From assembly GCF_029953595.1 (NCBI RefSeq), contig NZ_CP124535.1, positions 1,644,001 to 1,708,000 of the forward strand: a stretch of 64,000 nucleotides of DNA, written 5' to 3'. The translations under genes and the position numbers were made by a program. The DNA is from Fuscovulum ytuae. GTDB taxonomy: Bacteria > Pseudomonadota > Alphaproteobacteria > Rhodobacterales > Rhodobacteraceae. Positions 51,754-61,054 of the stretch are shown in pieces. The notes under the pieces were generated by a model. It had not been told where the DNA came from and searched no databases. It saw only the letters and a list, made by a program, of their open reading frames with translations. Positions within the stretch are counted from its first letter, which is position 1. Every line of letters starts with the position of its first letter.

Positions 51754-53193
51754 TCACTCCGCCAGAACCCATGTGTCCTTGACCCCCCCTCCTTGAGAGG
51801 AGTTCACCACCAGTGACCCTTCCTTCAACGCCACCCGCGTCAGTCCACCAGGGACCAGCTCGATCCGTTCACCGACAAGGCAATAGGGCCGCAGGTCCAC
51901 ATGGCGTGGGGCCACGCCTTCGGCCACAAAGGTCGGCGTGGTGGAAAGGGCCAATGTTGGCTGAGCGATGTAGTTTCCGGGGTCATCAATGATCTTCGCG
52001 CGGAACGTCTCGACCTGTTCCTTGGTCGCTTTCGGTCCCACCAACATGCCGTAGCCACCGGAGCCATGCACTTCCTTAACAACCAGTTCAGAAAGGTTAT
52101 CCAAAACGTAACGCAGATCATCCTCTCGCCCGCATTGCCATGTGGGCACGTTTTGAAGGATCGGCTCCTCCCCCAGATAAAAGCGCACCATTTCAGGCAC
52201 AAAGGTGTAGACAGCCTTGTCATCCGCCACCCCAGCGCCGGGCGCAGAGCAAATGCTCACACCGCCCGAACGATAGACATCCATCAGTCCTGGCACGCCC
52301 AGCATACTATCGGGCCTAAAACAAAGCGGGTCGATGAAGGCATCGTCGATCCGGCGATAGATCACATCGACTTTCTTCGGACCTTCCGTCGTCCGCATCC
52401 AGACAAACTCACCCTCCACGAACAGGTCCTGCCCCTCGACCAGCTCCACCCCCATCAGATCGGCCAGGAAGCTGTGTTCGTAATAGGCGCTGTTGAAATG
52501 CCCCGGTGTCAGCAAAACCACCGTCGGCTCTCCACTGCATTTTTCGGGCGCGACCGACGCAAGGGTTCTGCGCAGGATTTCGGGATAAGTATCAACAGGT
52601 TCGATCCGGTTTTCGCGGAACAAGTCAGGAAACATCCGCATCATGATCTCGCGGTTTTCCAGCATGTAGCTGACGCCCGAAGGGGTACGACAATTGTCCT
52701 CCAGCACAAAGAACTCATCCGGTCCCGTGCGCACGATATCGATCCCAACGATATGGGAATAGACACCCTTCGGCGGCTTGATCCCCGCCACGGCCTTTTC
52801 ATAAGCCTCATTTTGATAAACCAACCGCGACGGAACGCGTCCCGCCCGCACGATCTCGCCCCGCTGATAGACATCGACCAGAAAGGCATTCAACGCCCGC
52901 GCCCGCTGCTTGATCCCCTTTTCAAGCCGCGCCCACTCCGCCCCGGTAAAGACGCGTGGGAACATGTCAAAAGGGATAAGTCGGTCGGGATCGCCCCCCT
53001 CGCCATAAACCGCAAAGGTGATGCCGATGCGGCGGAACAGATCTTCTGCCTCTGCCTGTTTCAGCGTCCGCAAGGCCGCCGGCATGGCGTTCATCCAATC
53101 TTCCAGCCGCGCATAGGGCGGGCGCACTTTGCCGCTCTGATACATCTCGTTGAAATATTGCGTCACGCTCACGCCCCCCATGGCCCGGATCAT
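51754..53193 (-). CDS. Circularly permuted type-2 ATP-grasp protein (Anbu cluster)
   Basis: 479 aa from ATG 53193 (an ATG at 53181 is possible). LVYQNEAYEKAVAGIKPPKG, FVLEDNCRTPSGVSYMLENR and VVKEVHGSGGYGMLVGP mark the circularly permuted ATP-grasp fold. The mid-domain reads VLLTPGHFNSAYYEHSFLA. Such enzymes form amide bonds using ATP, probably making a small peptide or peptide tag. It is the first gene of the leftward cluster, with its promoter in the 145-bp gap shared with the nuclease gene. Confidence 0.9.
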   Translation of the reverse strand: MIRAMGGVSVTQYFNEMYQSGKVRPPYARLEDWMNAMPAALRTLKQAEAEDLFRRIGITFAVYGEGGDPDRLIPFDMFPRVFTGAEWARLEKGIKQRARALNAFLVDVYQRGEIVRAGRVPSRLVYQNEAYEKAVAGIKPPKGVYSHIVGIDIVRTGPDEFFVLEDNCRTPSGVSYMLENREIMMRMFPDLFRENRIEPVDTYPEILRRTLASVAPEKCSGEPTVVLLTPGHFNSAYYEHSFLADLMGVELVEGQDLFVEGEFVWMRTTEGPKKVDVIYRRIDDAFIDPLCFRPDSMLGVPGLMDVYRSGGVSICSAPGAGVADDKAVYTFVPEMVRFYLGEEPILQNVPTWQCGREDDLRYVLDNLSELVVKEVHGSGGYGMLVGPKATKEQVETFRAKIIDDPGNYIAQPTLALSTTPTFVAEGVAPRHVDLRPYCLVGERIELVPGGLTRVALKEGSLVVNSSQGGGVKDTWVLAE

Positions 53194-53267
53194 CCGGTCT
53201 TGGGGTCGAGTAAATCAGGCCCTCCCCCGGCTTGGAAGCGTTTCGCGGGAAAGATATGGGTGCGACA

Positions 53268-53281
53268 TGTGCAACTGCACA
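53268..53281. promoter_or_regulatory. Inverted repeat TGTGCA-AC-TGCACA in the divergent promoter gap
   Basis: A perfect 14-bp palindrome lies midway between the ATP-grasp start (53193) and the nuclease start (53339). Its symmetry and location suit an operator for one or both divergent units. No specific regulator can be named. Confidence 0.35.
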
Positions 53282-53338
53282 AAAATTGGGCGCAGGCGCA
53301 AGGCTGGCCCGTTGCCGTCCCTGTGCTAGCTTCGGCCC

Positions 53339-54355
53339 ATGGCGCGCGATCCCGTTCTTACCTTCACCGATCGGGGCATCTATTGCCCCGCAGGGGACTT
53401 TTTCATCGATCCTTGGCGCCCGGTTGATCGCGCGCTGATCACCCATGGCCATTCGGATCACGCCCGCTGGGGCCACCAACGCTATCTTGCCACGCATCAG
53501 GCCCTGCCCGTGATCCGCCACCGTCTGGGCCAGATCGAGGCGCAGGGGATCGGCTATGGCGAAAGCCTTCGAATCGGCGGCGTCACCGTCCATTTCCACC
53601 CCGCTGGCCATATCCCCGGCTCTGCCCAAATCGCCGTAGAACGCGACGGCGAAGTTTGGGTTGTATCCGGCGACTACAAGGTCGAACCCGATGGTCTGGC
53701 CGAGGCTTTTGCACCCGTTCCCTGCCACACTTTCATCAGTGAAAGCACCTTCGGCCTTCCCGTCTTCCGTTGGCGCCCGCAGGTGGAAGTGATGGGCGAC
53801 ATCACCCGCTGGTGGGCGGCCAATGCCGCCGCTGGGAAGACATCCATCCTTGGCGCCTATAGTCTTGGCAAAGCACAGCGACTGCTCGCGGGAGTGGGGG
53901 AAGTTGGCCCCATCTTGACGCATGGTGCAGTGGAAGAGGTGAATGAAATTCTTCGAAATCAGGGGTATAGCCTCCCTGATACGACCCGCGCCGGGCAAGG
54001 CGTGGATGCGAAATCCCATCCCGGCGCATTGGTGATCGCACCGCCATCAGCACTCGGTTCGGCATGGGCGCGGAAGTTCGGCCCTGCGGAAGAGGCCTTT
54101 GCAAGCGGTTGGATGGCGGTGCGCGGCATCCGCCGCCGTCGCGCGCTGGGGACAGGCTTTGTGGTGTCCGATCACGCCGATTTTCCCGGTTTGCTGACGG
54201 CGATCCGGGCGACCGCGTGCGAACGGGTTTTCGTCACTCATGGTTACACAACCGCTTTCCGCCGATTTCTGGCGGAACAGGGCTATAACGCCGGGATCGT
54301 TGCCACCGAATATGGGCAAGAGGCCGAAGAACCAGCGGAACCCGTTGACACATGA
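53339..54355 (+). CDS. Ligase-associated metallo-beta-lactamase-fold DNA exonuclease
   Basis: 338 aa. The metallo-beta-lactamase motif THGHSDHARWGH is near residue 35, and later motifs SGDYKVEPDG, SESTFGLPVF and FVTHGYTTAF match the beta-CASP-type exonuclease annotated as ligase-associated in Proteobacteria. It processes DNA ends before joining. The stop overlaps the ligase start by 4 nt. In many relatives an Lhr-type helicase and a phosphoesterase complete the group; neither is present here. Confidence 0.88.
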   Translation: MARDPVLTFTDRGIYCPAGDFFIDPWRPVDRALITHGHSDHARWGHQRYLATHQALPVIRHRLGQIEAQGIGYGESLRIGGVTVHFHPAGHIPGSAQIAVERDGEVWVVSGDYKVEPDGLAEAFAPVPCHTFISESTFGLPVFRWRPQVEVMGDITRWWAANAAAGKTSILGAYSLGKAQRLLAGVGEVGPILTHGAVEEVNEILRNQGYSLPDTTRAGQGVDAKSHPGALVIAPPSALGSAWARKFGPAEEAFASGWMAVRGIRRRRALGTGFVVSDHADFPGLLTAIRATACERVFVTHGYTTAFRRFLAEQGYNAGIVATEYGQEAEEPAEPVDT

Positions 54356-55950
54356 AGGATTTCGCTACCCTCTTTGCAGCGTTGGATGGCACCACCAAGA
54401 CGACGGCCAAACTTGCCGCGCTGACCCATTACTTTCGGACGGCGGATGAGGGCGACAGGCTCTGGACCATCGCCTTGCTGTCCGGCCGCCGACCCAAACG
54501 CGCTGTGACGGCAACCGAACTGCGCGAATGGGCGGCAGAGGCGGCAGAGGTTCCGCTTTGGCTCTTTGAAGAAAGCTATGCGATGGTGGGTGACTTGGCC
54601 GAAACCATTGCACTTATCCTGCCGCCAGCCGAGGCCACGGAAAGCCTTTCGCTGTCGGATACGATCCATGCACTCATCGCATTGACGGGACATCCGGCAG
54701 AGGTCCGCAAGGCCGCCATCCTTGGCTGGTGGACACGCCTAGCCACAACAGAACGCTTTCTTTTCAACAAGTTGATCACGGGCGGCTTTCGGATGGGCGT
54801 AAGCCAAGGGCTGATGACCCGCGCCCTTTCAACGGCCACAGGGGTGGATGAAGCGGCCCTTGCCCATCGCCTGATGGGTGATTGGCATCCCGCGACAACC
54901 GATTTCCATTCGCTCATCCGGGATGAGGGGGAAGGAAATGTGTCGCGCCCCTATCCTTTTGCGCTGGCCTCTCCGCTTGAGGACGGGCCAGAGGGCCTTG
55001 GCGCCCCGACCGATTGGCATGCAGAATGGAAATGGGACGGTATCCGCGGCCAGTTGATCAACCGCCCCGGCCTGCTGGCGCTCTGGTCGCGGGGCGAAGA
55101 ATTGATCACCGACCGTTTTCCGGAATTCGCGCCGCTTGCGGATTTCCTTCCCCCCGGCACGGTGATCGACGGCGAGGTGCTGGCCTGGAATATTGCGGCC
55201 AACCGCCCGCTACCCTTTGCCGATTTGCAAAAAAGGATTGGGCGCAAGACGGTGCCCAAAAAACTGCTGCAAGAGTCACCTGCCCATCTTCTGGCCTATG
55301 ACCTGCTGGAAGACGCAGGCCAAGATCTGCGCGCTGTCCCTTTTGCAGAACGGCAGGCACGGCTGACGGCGCTTTTGGCGGCGTTGCCAAGGGATTTGCC
55401 TCTGTCGCTCTCTCCCCCCGTGGCGTTTGAGTACTGGGCCGAACTCGCCACCGCTCGACAAAGCGCGCGGGAAAAATTGGCCGAAGGCATCATGCTGAAA
55501 CGCAAGGAATCTTTATATTTCACAGGCCGGAAGCGGGGGGATTGGTGGAAGTGGAAGCTTGATCCCTTCACCGTGGATGCGGTGATGCTTTATGCGCAGG
55601 CGGGGCATGGGCGGCGGGCGAACCTTTTCACCGACTTCACCTTTGCGGTGCGCGACGGCAATGCGCTGGTTCCCTTTACCAAGGCCTATTCCGGCCTGAC
55701 CGACGCCGAATTCGCCGAAATTACGCGCTGGGTGCAGAAAAACACGCTTGAACGCTTTGGCCCGGTTCGCCGTGTGCCGCCGGAACTGGTTTTCGAGATC
55801 GGATTCGAAGGCATACAGGAAAGCCCCAGGCACAAATCGGGCATCGCGCTGCGCTTTCCCCGCATGATCCGCTGGCGGCGCGACAAGCCGGTGGAAGAGA
55901 TCGACACGTTGGAGGGCCTTCGGGACCTGCTGCGCGCGACCCGACCCTAG
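54352..55950 (+). CDS. ATP-dependent DNA ligase (cisplatin-damage-response type)
   Basis: 532 aa. The N-terminal DNA-binding domain occupies the first 200 residues. The nucleotidyl-transferase motif is EWKWDGIRGQ with Lys227 as the adenylated residue. Further motifs include DGEVLAW, EGIMLKRKESLYFTGRK and WWKWKL. The C-terminal OB-fold ends near VFEIGFEGIQ. It works with the exonuclease in repair of damaged DNA, as an auxiliary to the NAD-dependent LigA. The stop codon lies inside a TAGGATGGGC palindrome. Confidence 0.92.
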   Translation: MKDFATLFAALDGTTKTTAKLAALTHYFRTADEGDRLWTIALLSGRRPKRAVTATELREWAAEAAEVPLWLFEESYAMVGDLAETIALILPPAEATESLSLSDTIHALIALTGHPAEVRKAAILGWWTRLATTERFLFNKLITGGFRMGVSQGLMTRALSTATGVDEAALAHRLMGDWHPATTDFHSLIRDEGEGNVSRPYPFALASPLEDGPEGLGAPTDWHAEWKWDGIRGQLINRPGLLALWSRGEELITDRFPEFAPLADFLPPGTVIDGEVLAWNIAANRPLPFADLQKRIGRKTVPKKLLQESPAHLLAYDLLEDAGQDLRAVPFAERQARLTALLAALPRDLPLSLSPPVAFEYWAELATARQSAREKLAEGIMLKRKESLYFTGRKRGDWWKWKLDPFTVDAVMLYAQAGHGRRANLFTDFTFAVRDGNALVPFTKAYSGLTDAEFAEITRWVQKNTLERFGPVRRVPPELVFEIGFEGIQESPRHKSGIALRFPRMIRWRRDKPVEEIDTLEGLRDLLRATRP

Positions 55951-55973
55951 GATGGGCAGGATTGCGCATCCTA
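55948..55973 (+). repeat. TAGGATGGGC palindrome at the ligase 3' end
   Basis: TAGGATGGGC and GCGCATCCTA (9 of 10 paired) flank a 6-nt loop, starting at the ligase stop codon TAG. The arms match those at 8983-9007. It is a third, slightly degenerate copy of the same intergenic palindrome and may end the transcript. Confidence 0.6.
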
Positions 55974-56064
55974 CCCGGGATCGCGCCAAATTGCGCCGGC
56001 GTGCCTTGCGCCCTTGGCATCCCGCGCCCTAGATGGGGGTCAGGATCATGAAACGAGGTTTCCC

Positions 56065-57891
56065 ATGACGCTGCCCCTGCCCCGCCCCGTCTTTGACGCC
56101 AATGCCACAGGGGGCGGCCTTGGCGATCTACCGGATTGGGACCTTACCGATCTTTATCCCGCGACGGACGCGCCCGAATTTTCGCGCGACATGGCATGGC
56201 TGGAAAAAGCCTGCGCCGATTTTGCGGCCGATTACGAAGGCAAGCTTGCCACCTTGGATGCGGCTGCGATGTTGGACTGCATCAAGCGTTATGAAGAAAT
56301 CGACGTGATCGCAGGGCGCATCATGTCCTACGCTGGCCTGCGCTATTATCAAAACACGATGGACAGCGAGCGGGCCAAATTCATGGCCGATGCGCAGGAT
56401 CGCATCACGACCTTTACCACGCCGCTGGTGTTCTTCAGCCTTGAATTCAACCGTTTGGACGATGCGCACCTGTCCGGCCTGCTGTCACAGAATGCCGACC
56501 TTGCGCGTTACAAGCCAGTCTTCGACCGCATGCGCGCCATGCGCCCCCATCAGCTTTCGGACGAGTTGGAGAAGTTCCTGCACGACAATTCCGTCGTCGG
56601 TGCCAGCGCGTGGAACAAGCTGTTCGATGAGACGATGGCGGGCCTTATGTTCAAGGTCGAGGGTGAGGAGGAAGAGCTAAACCTCGAATCCACCCTGAAC
56701 CTTCTGACCGATACCGACCGCGCCAAGCGCGAGGCGGCAGCGCGCGCTTTGGCGGTGGTTTTCGACAAGAATATCAAACTCTTCGCACGCATCCATAACA
56801 CGCTTGCCAAGGAGAAAGAGGTCGAAGATCGCTGGCGCAAGATGCCCACGCCGCAGACCGGGCGCCACCTTTCGAACCATGTGGAACCGGAGGTGGTGGA
56901 GGCGCTGCGCAATGCCGTTGTAGCCGCCTACCCAAAGCTATCGCATCGCTATTACCGGCTGAAGGCGAAGTGGATGGGGCTGGATAAGCTGCAGGTCTGG
57001 GACCGCAACGCCCCCTTGCCCATCGAAACGCCCAAGACGGTAGATTGGGACAGCGCGACCCGGACGGTGCTGGACGCCTACGGGGCCTTTGACCCGAAGA
57101 TGGCCGATCTGGCCAAGCCCTTCTTCGAAAAGGGCTGGATCGATGCGGGCGTGAAACCCGGCAAGGCGCCGGGGGCCTTTGCCCATCCCACGGTGACGAC
57201 AGTGCATCCCTATGTGATGTTGAATTACCTTGGCAAACCGCGGGATGTGATGACGCTGGCGCATGAATTGGGCCATGGCGTGCATCAGGTTCTGGCGGCA
57301 GGTCAGGGGGAGTTGCTGTCTTCCACGCCCCTTACCCTTGCCGAGACGGCATCGGTTTTTGGCGAGATGCTGACCTTCCGCAAACTGCTGGATGCAGCCA
57401 AGACGCCGGGGGAACGCAAGACCCTTCTCGCGGGGAAGGTGGAGGATATGATCAACACGGTCGTCCGCCAGATCGCCTTCTACGATTTCGAATGCAAGCT
57501 GCATGCGGCCCGGCGGGAAGGGGAGTTGACGCCCGACGACATCAACGCCCTGTGGATGAGCGTGCAGGCCCAATCCCTTGGCGATGCCTTTGATTTCATG
57601 GACGGATATGAAACCTTCTGGGCCTATATCCCCCATTTCGTGCATTCCCCCTTTTACGTCTATGCCTATGCCTTTGGCGATGGGTTGGTGAATGCGCTTT
57701 ATGCGGCCTATGCGGATGGGTTGCCGGACTTTCAGGCGAAGTATTTCGACATGCTCAAGTCGGGCGGGTCCAAGCACCACAAGGAGCTTTTGGCCCCCTT
57801 TGGCCTGGATGCCAGCGATCCGAAGTTCTGGGACAAAGGCCTGTCGATGATCGCAGGCTTCATTGATGAGTTGGAGGCGATGGAGGGCTGA
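56065..57891 (+). CDS. pepF: M3-family oligoendopeptidase (PepF type)
   Basis: 608 aa from ATG 56065; the frame from 56014 has no site. The zinc motif HELGH lies at His400-Glu401-His404, followed by a downstream Glu in LAETASVFGEML. The N-terminal region LPDWDLTDLYP is typical of oligoendopeptidase F. It cleaves peptides of about 6-20 residues in the cytoplasm, completing protein and signal-peptide turnover. The gene ends 18 nt before the convergent host-attachment-like gene. Confidence 0.92.
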   Translation: MTLPLPRPVFDANATGGGLGDLPDWDLTDLYPATDAPEFSRDMAWLEKACADFAADYEGKLATLDAAAMLDCIKRYEEIDVIAGRIMSYAGLRYYQNTMDSERAKFMADAQDRITTFTTPLVFFSLEFNRLDDAHLSGLLSQNADLARYKPVFDRMRAMRPHQLSDELEKFLHDNSVVGASAWNKLFDETMAGLMFKVEGEEEELNLESTLNLLTDTDRAKREAAARALAVVFDKNIKLFARIHNTLAKEKEVEDRWRKMPTPQTGRHLSNHVEPEVVEALRNAVVAAYPKLSHRYYRLKAKWMGLDKLQVWDRNAPLPIETPKTVDWDSATRTVLDAYGAFDPKMADLAKPFFEKGWIDAGVKPGKAPGAFAHPTVTTVHPYVMLNYLGKPRDVMTLAHELGHGVHQVLAAGQGELLSSTPLTLAETASVFGEMLTFRKLLDAAKTPGERKTLLAGKVEDMINTVVRQIAFYDFECKLHAARREGELTPDDINALWMSVQAQSLGDAFDFMDGYETFWAYIPHFVHSPFYVYAYAFGDGLVNALYAAYADGLPDFQAKYFDMLKSGGSKHHKELLAPFGLDASDPKFWDKGLSMIAGFIDELEAMEG

Positions 57892-57909
57892 GGCCCTCCA
57901 CACCCCCCT

Positions 57910-58287
57910 TCAGATGGCATGGACCGCCCGGAGCTGGCCTGCGATCTCGCGCAAGGGGCGGTCGATCATTTCGCGGTCCAGAACGGCAGCGACGCGGTCG
58001 CGCAGGCGATCGGGCAATTCCCGTTTCATCTCCCCCAAGACAGAAGCCCGCGCCACGAGGGTGAGGCGGTCATAACCACCCTTGCGCCATTCGCTTTCGA
58101 CGAAATCGGCGACCATTTTGGGAAAGCGGGCGGCGCGAGCGTCGGGATCAGCCAGCACCTCGCCCCGCTCCAGGTCGGCGGCACGGATGTGGCGCAGTTC
58201 CATGACCCCCTCCCCGGCATCATCGGAAACGAGCAGCCGCAAGTCGCGATCTGCGGCGACAAGGATCATGTTCCGACGTTTTTTCAT
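57910..58287 (-). CDS. Host-attachment-like (BaeRF-type) protein
   Basis: 125 aa from the ATG complementary to 58285-58287, with GGAGGG 8 nt upstream; a TTG at 58302 is in frame. MILVAADRDLRLLVSDDAG and LVARASVLGEMKRELP, with an overall alpha/beta layout, match the protein family named for Agrobacterium host attachment, structurally related to the release-factor-like bacterial eRF1 relatives. Its true function is uncertain; a ribosome- or stress-related role is likelier than adhesion. It is a single gene. Confidence 0.78.
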   Translation of the reverse strand: MKKRRNMILVAADRDLRLLVSDDAGEGVMELRHIRAADLERGEVLADPDARAARFPKMVADFVESEWRKGGYDRLTLVARASVLGEMKRELPDRLRDRVAAVLDREMIDRPLREIAGQLRAVHAI

Positions 58288-58433
58288 TTTGCTGCCCTCC
58301 AAGCTTTTGGGACGAATCCCGCTTAGACCGGAACGACGGGCAGCACCTTGATTTAAGACAGTTTTTTAGAGAATTCGACCTTTGAAGGGGCGAATTCCGC
58401 ACAAGGATGCCGGGATGCTACGCTTTCGAGGCA

Positions 58434-58452
58434 GGGGCGGAATATCCGCCCC
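58434..58452 (-). terminator. Hairpin after the Gfo/Idh gene
   Basis: GGGGCGGA (58434-58441) pairs with TCCGCCCC (58445-58452) around ATA, 24 nt past the stop of the leftward oxidoreductase gene. It is adjacent to an 11-nt C tract (58449-58459). No T-run follows, so efficiency is uncertain. Confidence 0.45.
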
Positions 58453-58476
58453 CCCCCCCGCGCCTTGGACTGACCC

Positions 58477-59460
58477 TTACCAGTTGATTTCGCGCGCCGT
58501 GGCGAAGGCCTGATCGATCATCACCTGCGTACCGCGGGTGAATTCCAGCGGGCAGGGATAGGCCGCACCGGTGCGGATGGATGCGCCGAAATTCTCGACC
58601 TGCAATTTATAATGGTTGGCGGCAGGCCATCGTTCCGAGGTGATGGTCTGATCGACATGCAACTCGATCCGAGCCTCGGCAAAGAGGTTGGCATTGAAGG
58701 GGCCATTGGCCACCTTGAGCAGACCCTTATCGCCGTGGAAAGTCACTTCTTGGCGGTTCTGAAGGCGCATGGAGGTCATAGCGGTATAGGTCGCGCGACC
58801 AAGGGGTCCTTCCAGGATGGCGTCCAGCTCGGCCCAGACATCCACGCCATTTTCGCGGATCATGCGGCACGAGATATCCGTCGCCTCGGCCCCCGTTACG
58901 AAACGGGCGGAGCCATAGGTATAAACGCCGATATCGCGGATGCCGCCACCGCCGGTTTCGGGGCGGTTGCGGATATTATGGGTCTGATCGGCGTTGTTAT
59001 AGGCGAAGAAGGTATCGACATGGCGCAAGCGACCGATGGCCCCGCCCTGCACCAATTCGCGCGCCCTGATCCATTGCGGATGATGCACGATCATATAGGC
59101 CTCGGCCGCCAAAAGGCCGGTGCGGTCGCGTTCGGCGATGATGGTGTCAATCTCCGTCGCCGTCATGGCGATGGGTTTTTCGGTCAGCACATGCTTGCCG
59201 GCAGCTAGGGCCTTGAGCGTCCATTCCACATGGATGTGGTTTGGCAGCGGGATATAGACCGCGTCGATCGCAGGGTCGGCGAGAAGGTCGTCATAGGTCA
59301 TCTGCGCAAGGCCGGGGCAGAAATCCCACCCTGTCGCGCTGCCCGGCGATGAGGTGCCCAGTGCGGCAAGGACCGCGTTTTCGGCCATATGGATGGCCGG
59401 GGCCATATGTTCGCGGGCGAATTTGGCGTTGCCCAGCACGCCCCAGCGGACGGGTTTCAT
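58477..59460 (-). CDS. Gfo/Idh/MocA-family oxidoreductase
   Basis: 327 aa; GGAGGAGA precedes the ATG. The Rossmann fold begins near residue 5 (RWGVLGNAKFAREHM). EKPIAMTATE holds the family's catalytic Lys, and EAYMIVHHPQWIRARELVQG forms the later active-site region. Relatives oxidise sugars or inositols with NAD(P). There are no sugar genes nearby, so the substrate is open. It stands between the host-attachment-like and pssA genes. Confidence 0.88.
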   Translation of the reverse strand: MKPVRWGVLGNAKFAREHMAPAIHMAENAVLAALGTSSPGSATGWDFCPGLAQMTYDDLLADPAIDAVYIPLPNHIHVEWTLKALAAGKHVLTEKPIAMTATEIDTIIAERDRTGLLAAEAYMIVHHPQWIRARELVQGGAIGRLRHVDTFFAYNNADQTHNIRNRPETGGGGIRDIGVYTYGSARFVTGAEATDISCRMIRENGVDVWAELDAILEGPLGRATYTAMTSMRLQNRQEVTFHGDKGLLKVANGPFNANLFAEARIELHVDQTITSERWPAANHYKLQVENFGASIRTGAAYPCPLEFTRGTQVMIDQAFATAREINW

Positions 59461-59520
59461 CGCGTCTCCTCCTTTATCCTGTCGGGCGCAGGCTAGGGCG
59501 CGGCGGGAGGAGGTGCAAGG

Positions 59521-60291
59521 TCAGTCGGTCTTCTTCAGAAGGCCGAGGATCTGATTGCGGGCCACGAAGAGGATGCCGCTCAGATAGGCCAGTGACAGGG
59601 CAAGGAGCGTGACCCATGGATAGGTCAGAAGGGCGGCGATGATGGCGGCAAGGCCCACGAGGATATAGCGCGCGTCTTCGGCGTAAAAGGTAACACGCTT
59701 GAGCGACGGGGTGCGGATGCGGCTGATCATCAGCGCGCCCATCGCCACCATCCAAAGGGCAACGGCAAGCGGGGGAAGCCGTACCTCGCCCGGAAAGCAG
59801 AAGGCAAGGTAGATGGGGGCCAGCACCAGCATCGCCCCCGCGGGAGAGGGCACGCCGATGAAAGAGGTGCGTTCCGCCGGTTCTTCGCCATCGCCGCGCT
59901 TGTTGCCGACGTTGAAGCGGGCAAGGCGGAGCATGCAGCAGATGGCGTAGACAAGGACGGCAATCCAGCCAAGCGACGCCTCGCCCTTGAGCGCCCAGAG
60001 ATAGAGGACGATGGCCGGGGTGACGCCGAAATTGACGAAATCGCCAAGGCTGTCGAGTTCGGCGCCGATCGCGCTTTCGGATTTGAGCATGCGGGCGAGG
60101 CGGCCATCCAGCGCGTCCAGCGCGGCGGCAAGGCCGATCAGGGCGACGGCGGTGGCGATACGCCCGTCGATTGCGAAACGGATCGCTGTCAAACCCGCGC
60201 AGAGGCCGAGGATGGAGACGAGGTTGGGCAGCAATTGCAGGATATGCAACTTGCGGCGGGGGCGGTGCGTCTCGTCCTGTGGCATGGTCAT
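59521..60291 (-). CDS. pssA: CDP-diacylglycerol-serine O-phosphatidyltransferase
   Basis: 256 aa. The CDP-alcohol phosphotransferase motif DG-x2-AR-x8-G-x3-D-x3-D is complete (DGRLAR through DSLGD, near residues 65-90). About seven membrane segments follow. It makes phosphatidylserine from CDP-diacylglycerol and serine in the cytoplasmic membrane. Its start overlaps the psd stop by 4 nt, so the two enzymes of phosphatidylethanolamine synthesis form an operon in the order psd-pssA. Confidence 0.95.
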   Translation of the reverse strand: MTMPQDETHRPRRKLHILQLLPNLVSILGLCAGLTAIRFAIDGRIATAVALIGLAAALDALDGRLARMLKSESAIGAELDSLGDFVNFGVTPAIVLYLWALKGEASLGWIAVLVYAICCMLRLARFNVGNKRGDGEEPAERTSFIGVPSPAGAMLVLAPIYLAFCFPGEVRLPPLAVALWMVAMGALMISRIRTPSLKRVTFYAEDARYILVGLAAIIAALLTYPWVTLLALSLAYLSGILFVARNQILGLLKKTD

Positions 60292-60980
60292 TCCATCCGG
60301 GCGATGCGTTGGGGGCTGTCTTGGCCGATCGTGGCGATGACGGTTTCGCCAGCGATGCAGGTCTGGCCAAGGGCCACTTGCGGTTCGACCCCATCCGGCA
60401 GGTAGATATCGAGGCGTGAGCCGAAGCGGATCAGGCCAAAGCGTTCGCCGGTGCGCAGATCCTGCCCCTTTACGGCAAAGCAGAGGATGCGGCGGGCGAC
60501 GAGGCCCGCGATCTGCACCACGGCGATGGAGCGGCCATCGGCCATGTCGATGCGGATGGAGTTGCGTTCATTGTCGACCGAGGCCTTGTCGAGCGAGGCG
60601 TTCAGGAATTTGCCGGGGCGATAGGCGATTTCCGACACGCGGCCCGCGATGGGGGCGCGGTTCACGTGGCAGTTGAAGACCGACATGAAGACCGAGACGC
60701 GCATCAGCGCCTCGGGTCCCATCCCCAGTTCCGGCGGCGGAACCGCGCGTTCGATGAGAGAGACAACACCATCGGCAGGGCTGACCATGAGGCCCGCATT
60801 CGTGGGGACGGCGCGTTTGGGATCGCGGAAGAAGTAATAGCACCAGATGGTTAGGCCAACGCCCACCCAACCGAGGGGATCCCATATCCAAAACAGGACC
60901 AAGGTCACGGCGGCGAAAGCCGCGACGAAGCGGATGCCTTCGCGGTGCATCGGCTTGATAAAGGTTTCCAGCATGGTCAT
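60288..60980 (-). CDS. psd: Phosphatidylserine decarboxylase proenzyme
   Basis: 230 aa from the ATG complementary to 60978-60980, with GGAGA upstream; ATGs at 60986 and 60974 are alternatives. This is the short alphaproteobacterial form. The self-cleavage site is Gly187-Ser188 (LIRFGSRLD), where Ser becomes the pyruvoyl group. Two membrane segments are near the N-terminus ([20 protein letters not shown]). It converts phosphatidylserine to phosphatidylethanolamine. A CtrA-type box lies about 120 nt upstream, suggesting cell-cycle control. Confidence 0.94.
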   Translation of the reverse strand: MTMLETFIKPMHREGIRFVAAFAAVTLVLFWIWDPLGWVGVGLTIWCYYFFRDPKRAVPTNAGLMVSPADGVVSLIERAVPPPELGMGPEALMRVSVFMSVFNCHVNRAPIAGRVSEIAYRPGKFLNASLDKASVDNERNSIRIDMADGRSIAVVQIAGLVARRILCFAVKGQDLRTGERFGLIRFGSRLDIYLPDGVEPQVALGQTCIAGETVIATIGQDSPQRIARME

Positions 60981-61054
60981 GGGCATTCTCCGGCTTTGTT
61001 GCCGTCTACCCTTGTCGGGGGGCCGAGGCAACAATGCCTTGGGTCATGTCCTGC

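Noticed and set aside
58449-58459. Run of 11 C as a phase-variation tract
   Set aside because: It lies downstream of the oxidoreductase stop and forms part of a hairpin, so slippage would not change a protein. It could also be a sequencing-sensitive spot.
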